From assembly GCA_964537965.1 (NCBI GenBank), contig CAZIDB010000028.1, positions 1-30,337 of the forward strand: a stretch of 30,337 bases of DNA, given 5' to 3'. The first letter of the stretch is position 1, and each line of letters opens with the position of its first letter. The notes under the pieces were generated by a model that did no database searches, had not been told where the DNA came from, and was given only the letters and a program-made list of their open reading frames with translations. This document shows, in pieces, positions 23,038 through 30,337 of this stretch. Made by a program: the position numbers and the translations under genes. This stretch comes from SURF-24 sp964537965 (GTDB lineage: Bacteria > Bacteroidota > Ignavibacteria > Ignavibacteriales > SURF-24).

Positions 23038-24024
23038 TTAAGGCACCTCTATTTTATTCAAAATTTCCTGGATAATTGTTTCCGAAGTAATTTCTTCAGC
23101 TTCGGCTTCGTAAGTAACCGCAACCCTGTGGCGTAAAACATCATAACAAATATTTCTTACATCTTCCGGAATTACATATCCTCTTCTCTTAATAAATGCC
23201 ATTGCACGTGCACCAAGAGCAAGATATATCGTCGCACGCGGAGAGGCACCATAAGAAATTAAATCAGTAAGGTTTGGTAATCCGTATTCCTTTGGATTCC
23301 TTGTGGCAAAAACTATATCAAGAATGTAACGGTCAATCTTATCATCTACATAAATTTCCTGCACAAGATTTCTTGCTTTCAGAATATCCTGCGGAGAGAT
23401 AACCGGTTGTATCTGGTTGAATATTGAACCATCTACGTTGCTTTTCATTATTTTCAATTCTTCTTCGCGGGTAGGATATGTTATTTTTACTTTAAGCATA
23501 AACCTGTCAACTTGCGCTTCGGGCAACGGATATGTTCCTTCCTGCTCAATAGGATTCTGAGTTGCAAGCACCAGGAAGGGTTCTTCTAATTTAAATGTCT
23601 GCTCGCTAATTGTTACCTGCCGTTCCTGCATTGCTTCAAGTAAAGCGCTTTGTACTTTTGCGGGAGCACGGTTAATTTCATCTGCAAGGATAAAGTTTGA
23701 AAACACAGGTCCTTTCTTCACAAAGAAATTTCCGTCCTTCTGATTATAAATCATTGTTCCGATTAAATCTGCCGGCAATAAATCCGGAGTAAATTGTATG
23801 CGCTGGAACTTTGCTTTCATTGCGGCAGAAAGAGATTTAATTGCAAGAGTTTTGGCAAGACCCGGAACGCCTTCAAGTAAAACATGCCCGTTTCCAAGCA
23901 GTCCAACTACAAGTCTTTCAACCATAGCTTTCTGACCGACAATAACTTTTCCGATTTCATTAAAGAGAAGGTCTATAAAAGCACTTTCATTTTTAATTTT
24001 CTCGTTTAGAACTGTTATATCCAC
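23038..24024 (-). CDS. moxR: MoxR-type AAA+ ATPase
   Basis: The 328-aa cytoplasmic ATPase has Walker A GVPGLAKT (52-59), Walker B ILADE (about 112-116), the MoxR signature NRAPAKVQSALLEAMQE, sensor 1 ATQNPIEQEGTYPLPEAQVDRF and sensor 2 GASPRA. It is the first gene of the operon and probably acts with the DUF58 and vWA proteins as a remodelling chaperone. The start is GTG at 24024, supported by AGGA four bases upstream; no ATG is available near. The upstream AT-rich DNA could hold the operon promoter, but I could not assign its elements confidently. Confidence 0.95.
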   Translation of the reverse strand: MDITVLNEKIKNESAFIDLLFNEIGKVIVGQKAMVERLVVGLLGNGHVLLEGVPGLAKTLAIKSLSAAMKAKFQRIQFTPDLLPADLIGTMIYNQKDGNFFVKKGPVFSNFILADEINRAPAKVQSALLEAMQERQVTISEQTFKLEEPFLVLATQNPIEQEGTYPLPEAQVDRFMLKVKITYPTREEELKIMKSNVDGSIFNQIQPVISPQDILKARNLVQEIYVDDKIDRYILDIVFATRNPKEYGLPNLTDLISYGASPRATIYLALGARAMAFIKRRGYVIPEDVRNICYDVLRHRVAVTYEAEAEEITSETIIQEILNKIEVP

Positions 24025-24230
24025 TTTATCCTCGATAAATTTTATTTTTAACTTTTTTTGTACAAAGACTGGTAAACTTTGGTTTCAAAAAATATTGATG
24101 AAACTTAAGATTTTCAAATAATATAGTAAGTTTTAACATTTTTTAACAAAGGTAAGAGTGAGGGGAGCTAAGTATGATGGAATACCAGAAGGATATTAAG
24201 TAAATCAGAGTTGTTTTTACATACTATTCC

Positions 24231-24255
24231 GGTCTCCTCGACAGGCTCGGAGACC
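24231..24255. repeat. hairpin GGTCTCC / GGAGACC
   Basis: A perfect 7-bp stem (24231-24237 with 24249-24255) and an 11-base loop containing TCGACAGGCTC, of the widespread CTTCGACAAGCTC repeat type. No plus-strand gene ends here, so it is read as a dispersed repeat and not a terminator. Confidence 0.6.
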
Positions 24256-24265
24256 TCTCTTATTT

Positions 24266-24300
24266 TCTTTTTCCATTTACCATCTTACATCTTCCATTAA
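24266..24300. repeat. CCATCTTACATCTTCCATT phrase repeat
   Basis: TTTTTCCATTTACCATCTTA then CATCTTCCATTAAC, a relative in opposite orientation of 11739-11783. Confidence 0.55.
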
Positions 24301-24333
24301 CAATCACATATTGGAGACTGCTTCCTCTTTTCG

Positions 24334-24380
24334 GTTGCTGAGCCGATGAGCTGAGTTTATCGAAGTCTTGTCGAAGCAAC
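24334..24380. repeat. GTTGCT...AGCAAC inverted pair
   Basis: Complementary 6-bp ends bracket GAGCCGATGAGCTGAG and TCGAAGTCTTGTCGA, again the CTGAGTTTATCGAAG / CTTGTCGAAG type seen as dispersed repeats in many bacteria. Confidence 0.55.
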
Positions 24381-24451
24381 AAATTTTTATGTTATTAAAA
24401 TTCATTTTATATAAGATTTTATTTAGATGGTGAGATATTTTTAATTTCCCA

Positions 24452-24484
24452 TTGCTTTAAAAATACATTCAATAGTTATATTTG
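24452..24484 (+). promoter_or_regulatory. putative Bacteroidota-type promoter of asnA
   Basis: TATATTTG at 24477-24484 fits the TAnnTTTG -7 element, and TTG at 24452-24454 fits the -33 element at about the right distance. The asnA start lies 55 bp downstream with an AGGA ribosome-binding site. Confidence 0.5.
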
Positions 24485-24538
24485 TGTCAAAAAATTTTAA
24501 GGTATTCTCAGTTAATCAATTTTCTTACAGGAATTATT

Positions 24539-25579
24539 ATGGGTCTTATTACTTATCCAAACGGACAGAAATCGCTACTAAGCACTAAAGAAACAGAAAT
24601 TGCAATCAAGTTGATCAAAGATTTTTTCCAGCTTAACCTGGCAACAGAACTAAATTTAAGTCGTGTTACCGCACCATTGTTTGTACCGGCTGGAACTGGT
24701 ATTAATGATGATTTAAATGGAAGTGAAAGACCCGTTTCTTTTAATTCCAAAGCACTTAACGGGACAAAACTTGAAATTGTACAATCTCTGGCAAAGTGGA
24801 AAAGGATGATGCTTGGACAAATGTCTTTTGAACCGGGCTATGGCTTGTACACGGATATGAACGCAATAAGACCTGATGAAGAATGCTTAGACAATACACA
24901 TTCACTTTATGTTGATCAATGGGATTGGGAACGTGTGATTACTGCAGATAATATGAACCGGAGTTTTCTTGAGTACATTGTAAGAAAAATTTACTCAATT
25001 CTTAAACGCACTGAACATTACGTTTGCGAGCGTTTCTCATCAATTAAACCTGAATTGCCGGAGGATATTGTTTTTGTCCATTCACAGGAATTACTTGATT
25101 TATATCCCAACCTTGATCCGCGTGAAAGAGAGAATAAATTTTTACAGGAACATAAAGCTGCTTTCATTATTGGTATTGGCGGAGAATTATCAGACGGTTC
25201 TGTTCATGATCTGCGCGCCCCGGATTATGATAACTGGAGTTGCCAAAACGGGAAGGGACAGAAAGGATTGAACGGTGATATTTTTATCTGGAATAATATT
25301 CTTGGAAAAGCGCTTGAACTTTCTTCAATGGGAATAAGAGTGGATAAAGCTGCATTGATAGAACAGCTTGAGATTAGAAATTGCCCGGAAAGAAAGGAAC
25401 TGATGTGGCACCGGATGCTGCTTAATGATGAAATGCCGTTATCAATAGGTGGTGGAATCGGGCAATCCCGTTTATGCATGTATTTCTTAAGAAAGATTCA
25501 TATTGGAGAAGTACAGGCAAGCGTTTGGCCAAAAGAAATAATTGATGAATGCAAAGCCAACAGCATTAACCTGTTGTAA
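24539..25579 (+). CDS. asnA: aspartate--ammonia ligase AsnA
   Basis: Ammonia-dependent asparagine synthetase, cytoplasmic, related to class II aminoacyl-tRNA synthetases. Starting at the ATG at 24539 (AGGA ribosome-binding site nine bases upstream) the protein has 346 aa, slightly longer than E. coli AsnA (about 330). Diagnostic blocks are VQSLAKWKRMMLGQ, GLYTDMNAIRPDEE, HSLYVDQWDWERV, FVHSQELLDLYPNLD, IGIGGELSDGSVHDLRAPDYD, GLNGDIFIWN, ELSSMGIRVD and IGGGIGQSRLCM. An upstream ATG at 24482 lies inside the promoter-like element and is not used. Having AsnA as well as gatC suggests two possible routes to asparagine or Asn-tRNA. Confidence 0.96.
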   Translation: MGLITYPNGQKSLLSTKETEIAIKLIKDFFQLNLATELNLSRVTAPLFVPAGTGINDDLNGSERPVSFNSKALNGTKLEIVQSLAKWKRMMLGQMSFEPGYGLYTDMNAIRPDEECLDNTHSLYVDQWDWERVITADNMNRSFLEYIVRKIYSILKRTEHYVCERFSSIKPELPEDIVFVHSQELLDLYPNLDPRERENKFLQEHKAAFIIGIGGELSDGSVHDLRAPDYDNWSCQNGKGQKGLNGDIFIWNNILGKALELSSMGIRVDKAALIEQLEIRNCPERKELMWHRMLLNDEMPLSIGGGIGQSRLCMYFLRKIHIGEVQASVWPKEIIDECKANSINLL

Positions 25580-25638
25580 ACTGAAAAAGAAAACCATTAT
25601 TTGATAATGATATGTCAAAGTAATAATCAGGTTTAAAA

Positions 25639-25833
25639 ATGGACTGCAAACATTTTGAGGCAAACTTAAAAAGATGCAACTGCACGTATGAGCCTTGTTC
25701 ACGTAAGGGTCATTGCTGTGAATGCATCGCTTATCATAAAAGGAATAATGAATTGCCGGCTTGCTACTTCCCGGACAGTATAGAAAAATCCTGGGACAGA
25801 TCCATAGAAAGATTTATAAAAACAAGAAAGTAA
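25639..25833 (+). CDS. small Cys-rich protein (DUF6485-like)
   Basis: The 64-aa protein has eight cysteines (3, 13, 15, 20, 26, 27, 29, 42) in the order CNC, CSRKGHCCEC, and ACYFP, followed by a basic C-terminus (SWDRSIERFIKTRK). It matches small DUF6485-type proteins; probably a zinc- or metal-binding cytoplasmic protein, role unknown. It begins 59 bp after asnA and may share its transcript. Its stop is 6 bp from the stop of the convergent GH13-type gene, with no room for a separate terminator. Confidence 0.8.
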   Translation: MDCKHFEANLKRCNCTYEPCSRKGHCCECIAYHKRNNELPACYFPDSIEKSWDRSIERFIKTRK

Positions 25834-25839
25834 TCCGCT

Positions 25840-28800
25840 TTAATCTTCCTTAATTGTTAAATACTTTATAAGTTTTTCCAGTTGATACTCTGACTTCTTC
25901 GATGCTTCTTTTAAGAACCTGTCAAGATGAAATGCATCTTTCATATAATTTACAGAAGTAAGATCTGCAGAAGATTTATCACCCACCTTTTCAATATAAC
26001 TAAGGATGTCTATTGTTAACAGCCAGTCAATTAAATCTTCAAAGTTTTCTTTACTGTAATACCAGACACCGTCATATAGATTAGCGCCAATAAACCTGCG
26101 GACTTCATAATCCTTTAACAAGGTAATCAGCAGCTCAGATTCATCTTTTCCGAAAATACTTGTGACGGTTCTATCCGGCATAAATGCTTTACCATTCTTC
26201 ATATGTTCAAAGTGAATTTCATTCAGCTTGATATTAAAAGAATTGAACTTGATTAATATTCTGAGCAAAGTCATATCCATTTCAACATCAAATTCACTCT
26301 TACCAAGACGATGCAAAATATTTCTTACCGGATGATGCAACAATAATTCATCAAAAACTTCAAGACTTTTTTCATTGTTTTGCGGCTGTTCAAATAATTT
26401 ATACAGGTTGTTTATCGAAAGCCATATCATATATATGAGCATGCTTCTGTGGTTATTTGCTGTTTTGCTTACCTGTATCGATCTCATAAATTCTTCATTA
26501 AGGTAGCTGCTTCCTTCGATTGAAAAGTTTTTATTATCAAGAAGTGTATTAAAACTTTGCAATGCATAAATGCCGTTTTTGAATTGCTCTACAATTTCAA
26601 CTGAACTTGTCTTTAAATTGAACCAGCTTTTTACCTGCCAGATAAAATACTGATACCGGTTTGAAATTATATTTACCCGTTCATCAAAATCAGTCATCTT
26701 ACCTTCGCTGAAATAAAACTCAATTGAATCAAATAATAAGCTGTCAAATAATTTATAGTATGCATCGTAAAGAGGCTGGAGTTTCAACTCGATTATTGCC
26801 TGCTCAATGCCGGGTACACCTTTACCATTCAAATGATTTGTAATATTAAAATAATCGCCTGTCGCATCATACACCTCCCTGAAATCTACAAATGCCTGGT
26901 GTTTAAATGCCTGCAATTCAAAATAGATTCCGTTATCATTTATATCTTTCCCTGTGCGGATAAATTCAAGATTGGATATTTGTTCTCTGAATACATAATA
27001 AAAATTATCTCCGGCTTTTATTTCAAGCGCTTCAGCAATATTTGAATAAGCAATCTTCTTTTCATCACCATTGCCTGCAGGCACCGCTTTTCCGGTTGAG
27101 TATTTTATTCTCCCTTTTGTCTCCTCAAATTTATTGTTATATACAATCAAAGCTTTTTCATTCTGATATTTATTTGAGTAGGCAAAGACATTTTCGTTTA
27201 CATTTCCGTTAACATCAATAAAATCATAAAACCAGAAATTGAAGACTTCTGCAAACATATAACGTTTCTGCATAAGCGGGAAGATTTCTCTTCTATGCCT
27301 TTCAATTAGCCACTCGTTCGGCAATTCATTATAGTAGGCTCTGCGGTATTCCATTCCATATTTTTCCGTAAATCCTTCAATCTGCCCATGACCAAACATC
27401 GGAAGTCCGGGCAAAGTAATCATCATTAAACAAACGCCAAAATATTTATCGTCTGTTCCGAATTGTTTAATTGCAGTTTCTTCATCCGGGTTACTCATAA
27501 AGTTAACATAACGCTTAAGTATCTCCGGATTAAATTCAAGTGTATTGGAAATTACGTCTCTGTACTTTGCATTTTCTTCTTTCATCATCATATGCATGAA
27601 TGCGCTGTTATAAACCCGGTGCATTCCAAGTGTACGAACGAAATATCCTTCCATTAACCAGAATGCTTCTGCAAGTAATAGAGTATCAGGCATTTCTTCA
27701 TTAAAGCGGTCAACAACTTCACGCCAGAATTCTTTCGGGAAAAACTCGTCAAACTCTTCTTTTGTCTTTGCATAATCTGAACGGCTGGGAATATCACCGC
27801 CTGTTCCTGGCTGCGGGTACCACAAACGCTGGAAATGAATTTTTGCAAGTGTCATTGCTGCATCAAAACGAATGATGTGTGTTTTTCTTGCTACATGAAA
27901 TATTGTCTGTATTACTGCTTCTCTTACTTCAGCTTTAAGCATATCAAGCTGCGCAGTATCATTCCACGGCATATTTGTACCATCATTGCCGTGATAAATA
28001 TAGCTTACTTCACCGGTTCTGTTATCAATTCTTTGAAAAACAACTGCGGCATCGCGCCTGTCCCAATACCCGTCTTCAATTCTAATCTGAATATCAGGAT
28101 CGTCCGATAGATCGTATTTGGTAAAAGAATAATTCGGAAACGGAGGGATGGAAGTCTGAACAAAGTAATGAGGTTTTTCCTGTATCCATTTTGAAAAGAT
28201 TCCCATATGGTTAGGAACCATATCGCTCGCAAGGCGGATTCCCCTTTTCTTACATCTTTCATTAAGATTCTGAAAAGCATCCTCTCCGCCTAAATCATTT
28301 GCAATAACATAATCATAAAGTGAATATGCAGAAGGAACGGCATCAGGATTTCCCATTATTTGTTTAATCATTTGAGAAGCTCTGCTTCTTTCCCACAAAC
28401 CAATAAGCCATAATGCAGTGAAATTAGAATTAGCCAATATATCAAGCTCTCCGTCAGGTATTTCATCAAGCCTGTGAATTGAACGGCTGTACTTTTTTGA
28501 TAACTGATCCAACCACACGTAAACATTTTTTGCAAGAAGAACAACACGCGGCATCCAGTGAATATCCTGAGTGAATTTTTCTGGTTCAAGATATGTAAGA
28601 TGACTCCCTGCTCCATATTTAAAACCGCTTTTACCAAGGGAAAGCATATCGCTTTCATCCACCATTCCTTTATACTTAGGAACAACAGTTGGGGCACCAC
28701 CTCCGAAGAACATATCAAACCGTGTATCTTCCTTAATAAGGTCCATGCTTGTTAAAAGCATACGGAGATATTTTTCATCAAGGATAAAGCTCCACTTGTT

Positions 28801-29526
28801 CATTACAAACTTAAGCTGCTCTTCAAGGCTTGCAGGATTATTTATTATCGGCGCTCTTAACAAATCAAATATCGGCTGGCTATCCGGACCAAATGGTTTT
28901 TCCCTTTCAAAAAAATTATCGAGCAGTGCAATTATTTCATTGTATGATGATTGAAACTGCAGGATTGAATCATCAAATAGTTCTTTAAATTTTATATTGC
29001 CCGGATTAAAGTTTGCGAAGTAAAGCAGAATCATCTCTTCAAGAGTAATTTCAGGATGCGCTTTTCCATCTGTCATTCTTTCGAAATACTGAACCGCGCT
29101 TATATTTCCTTTATAAATTTCTGCAGGAGGATACAGCTCAATAAATTTTATTAATGTGCTTCGCACTTTTTCTTCGCCTAAAGAATTGTTTAAATATTTA
29201 AGTGCGCGGTTAAAAACCTGCGGATTAACATCAACCTCATATTTCCTTAAAATGAAATGATAAATTTCATCGAGCAAACCCATTGCGTTAACCTGACCTG
29301 TTCTTACCTTATCATCAGCTTCACGTTTCTCGTTCAGTTTAAAAGTAAAATTTCTTGATGCCTGGAAATTTGCAAGAACAATATTTCCGTTAAATGAAAA
29401 CAGCGTTTCATCAAAATCATATTTCTTCCTGACTGTATGTAAAATGTGGAATTCAAAAACTGTGTCGGCAGAAAATGACTTAATTCGTTTGAAAGGTACT
29501 CGTTTTTTTCCTGATGCTGTTATCAA
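25840..29526 (-). CDS. large GH13 alpha-amylase-superfamily protein with extra N- and C-terminal regions
   Basis: The 1228-aa protein has no signal peptide and is probably cytoplasmic. A GH13-like barrel occupies about 325-830: region I DMVPNH (435-440), region II IIRFDAAM with the nucleophile Asp555, region III LLAEAFW with Glu620, and region IV FMSNPDEE, where the usual His of N-H-D is Pro680 (Asn679, Asp681 kept). The residues before 325 and after about 900 are mostly helical and match no domain I recognise. Family members make or remodel alpha-glucans or transfer glucosyl units. The start is TTG at 29526 with AGAG upstream; no ATG occurs before residue 82. It is convergent with the Cys-rich gene and divergent from the gene at the window edge. 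Confidence 0.82.
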   Translation of the reverse strand: MITASGKKRVPFKRIKSFSADTVFEFHILHTVRKKYDFDETLFSFNGNIVLANFQASRNFTFKLNEKREADDKVRTGQVNAMGLLDEIYHFILRKYEVDVNPQVFNRALKYLNNSLGEEKVRSTLIKFIELYPPAEIYKGNISAVQYFERMTDGKAHPEITLEEMILLYFANFNPGNIKFKELFDDSILQFQSSYNEIIALLDNFFEREKPFGPDSQPIFDLLRAPIINNPASLEEQLKFVMNKWSFILDEKYLRMLLTSMDLIKEDTRFDMFFGGGAPTVVPKYKGMVDESDMLSLGKSGFKYGAGSHLTYLEPEKFTQDIHWMPRVVLLAKNVYVWLDQLSKKYSRSIHRLDEIPDGELDILANSNFTALWLIGLWERSRASQMIKQIMGNPDAVPSAYSLYDYVIANDLGGEDAFQNLNERCKKRGIRLASDMVPNHMGIFSKWIQEKPHYFVQTSIPPFPNYSFTKYDLSDDPDIQIRIEDGYWDRRDAAVVFQRIDNRTGEVSYIYHGNDGTNMPWNDTAQLDMLKAEVREAVIQTIFHVARKTHIIRFDAAMTLAKIHFQRLWYPQPGTGGDIPSRSDYAKTKEEFDEFFPKEFWREVVDRFNEEMPDTLLLAEAFWLMEGYFVRTLGMHRVYNSAFMHMMMKEENAKYRDVISNTLEFNPEILKRYVNFMSNPDEETAIKQFGTDDKYFGVCLMMITLPGLPMFGHGQIEGFTEKYGMEYRRAYYNELPNEWLIERHRREIFPLMQKRYMFAEVFNFWFYDFIDVNGNVNENVFAYSNKYQNEKALIVYNNKFEETKGRIKYSTGKAVPAGNGDEKKIAYSNIAEALEIKAGDNFYYVFREQISNLEFIRTGKDINDNGIYFELQAFKHQAFVDFREVYDATGDYFNITNHLNGKGVPGIEQAIIELKLQPLYDAYYKLFDSLLFDSIEFYFSEGKMTDFDERVNIISNRYQYFIWQVKSWFNLKTSSVEIVEQFKNGIYALQSFNTLLDNKNFSIEGSSYLNEEFMRSIQVSKTANNHRSMLIYMIWLSINNLYKLFEQPQNNEKSLEVFDELLLHHPVRNILHRLGKSEFDVEMDMTLLRILIKFNSFNIKLNEIHFEHMKNGKAFMPDRTVTSIFGKDESELLITLLKDYEVRRFIGANLYDGVWYYSKENFEDLIDWLLTIDILSYIEKVGDKSSADLTSVNYMKDAFHLDRFLKEASKKSEYQLEKLIKYLTIKED

Positions 29527-29730
29527 TTTAATTCTCTGGTTTGAATTATTAAATGATTTTTTGTTTGCCTTAAGTTAAAAAAATAAGCGGTAAGTATCTA
29601 CAAATGAATACGTTTAACTTTGATCATATTTTCTAATCCTTAAAATAGAATTATTGTTTTAAAAGCTGATTTTATGAAAACTCATTACAAAAAATTTGTT
29701 TATTTTTAGCCTAAGGTTCTATTCCAAGAC

Positions 29731-30337
29731 ATGACTGTTTCAAATATGGTAAACGCGAACAAGGTTATCTCATGGTTACTCAACGGCGATCCGTCAATCC
29801 GCTGGCAAACTTACAAGGTTTTGCTTGACAATGACGATGAAAAAGTAAACAAAGAGCGGAATAGAATCTGCAAAGATGGTTGGGGTGCAAAATTGCTTTC
29901 TTTTCAGGATGATATAGGTACCTGGGCGGATAGTCTTTATTCACGCAAATGGATCTCAACTACATATACCTTACTTCAATTGAAAGAACTTGGATTGCCT
30001 CAATCAAATAAGCAGGCTTTGAAAGCATGTAAATTAATGATTGATAAAGGATTTTATGATGATAATGGAATTAATCTCGTTAAATCCTGGAAAAGAAGCG
30101 AAACCTGCATAACAGGAATGACTCTATCTCTCCTTTGTTATTTTAATCTTGATGATGAACGGATTCATAAATTAATTGATTACATAGCAAAGGAACAAAT
30201 GAAAGACGGAGGCTGGAATTGTCTTTCATTCCAGGGTGCTACACATAGTTCATTCAATACTACAATTCTTGTGTTGGAAGGTCTGAGAGAATATGAAAAA
30301 AAATTTGGGTTAGAGGGGAGTAAAATTGCAAGGATGC
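29731..30337 (+). CDS. partial prenyltransferase/squalene-cyclase-like toroid protein
   Basis: The ORF opens at the ATG at 29731 and runs without a stop through the right edge (202 codons). The translation starts MTVSNMVNANKVISWLLNGD and contains SIRWQTYKVLL, WADSLYSRKWISTTYTLLQLKELG, CITGMTLSLLCYF and DGGWNCLSFQGATHSSFNTT. The repeating W-x-S-TTY-TLL, ITGM and DGGWNC-HSSFNTT blocks are typical of alpha/alpha-toroid proteins of the prenyltransferase/squalene-cyclase fold. Terpene cyclase activity cannot be claimed, because the C-terminal half is missing and many bacterial members of this fold are uncharacterised. It is transcribed away from the GH13-type gene. Confidence 0.7.
   Translation, partial: MTVSNMVNANKVISWLLNGDPSIRWQTYKVLLDNDDEKVNKERNRICKDGWGAKLLSFQDDIGTWADSLYSRKWISTTYTLLQLKELGLPQSNKQALKACKLMIDKGFYDDNGINLVKSWKRSETCITGMTLSLLCYFNLDDERIHKLIDYIAKEQMKDGGWNCLSFQGATHSSFNTTILVLEGLREYEKKFGLEGSKIARM

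Larger units (their letters stand above)
24025..24538. other. repeat-rich divergent intergenic region
   Basis: About 510 bp between the divergent moxR and asnA genes. In order: an AT-rich part next to moxR, a GGTCTCC...GGAGACC hairpin, a CCATCTTACATCTTCCATT phrase run, a GTTGCT...AGCAAC inverted pair, and a promoter-like element before asnA. No gene or RNA is seen. Confidence 0.6.

Noticed and set aside
24231..24275. Intrinsic terminator
   Set aside because: The hairpin is followed by T-rich DNA on the plus strand, but no plus-strand gene ends here; it fits a dispersed repeat better.
24482..24538. Upstream ATG-type start of asnA adding 19 residues
   Set aside because: It lies within the promoter-like element; the ATG at 24539 has a ribosome-binding site and matches the AsnA N-terminus.
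28368..28718. 116-aa minus-strand ORF inside the GH13-type gene
   Set aside because: A frame-shifted shadow of a well-supported coding region on the same strand.

Overview
The window looks like chromosomal DNA of an AT-rich, Gram-negative member of the Ignavibacteria / Bacteroidota-Chlorobi lineage. Support for this comes from a complete Bat (aerotolerance-type) operon, Lpt and Kdo genes for an LPS-type outer membrane, short N-terminal signal peptides ending in A-Q, a TAnnTTTG-type promoter before asnA, and the composition. This assignment is inference; no rRNA or tRNA gene is present to confirm it.

Layout. (1) 105-11488, minus strand: a long run of mostly close or overlapping genes. In transcription order these are gatC, a four-helix-bundle protein, kdsB, a PLP-dependent ACC deaminase/D-cysteine desulfhydrase-like enzyme, a HIT protein, a stand-alone B12-binding protein, a membrane acyltransferase-like protein, ruvB, kdsA, an unrecognised 258-aa protein, kdsD, lptC, an OstA/LptA-like protein and lptB. 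The Kdo genes (kdsB, kdsA, kdsD) feed LPS core synthesis and the Lpt genes export the product. No kdsC is visible. (2) 11489-13478: a repeat-rich gap, then a small plus-strand island with a 27-codon ORF and two secreted, probably beta-barrel proteins. (3) 13479-15050, minus: an M48 membrane metalloprotease and a secreted YHS/TRASH-like cysteine protein. (4) 15146-24024, minus: the Bat operon in the order moxR, DUF58, a 318-aa BatD-like membrane protein, batA, batB, batC, batD, batE. (5) 24025-30337: a repeat-rich gap, then asnA and a small Cys-rich protein on plus, a convergent 1228-residue GH13-type protein on minus, and the start of a toroid-fold protein cut by the right edge.

The most unusual feature is the intergenic DNA. 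It holds several families of dispersed short repeats: palindromes with a three-base loop, GGATACTTGATGCTGG-type phrases, GCGTCTTAGCG phrases, CCATCTTCCAT phrases, 11-bp and 28-bp tandem units, and a roughly 270-bp structure with inverted ends. Several run into gene ends, notably the 5' end of lptC, the 5' end of batC and both sides of the four-helix-bundle gene. I found no CRISPR array, transposase, phage gene, tRNA or rRNA. Apart from the repeats, the candidates for new biology are the 258-aa protein in the Kdo operon, the GH13-type protein with an altered fourth conserved region, and the four-helix-bundle gene flanked by inverted repeats.
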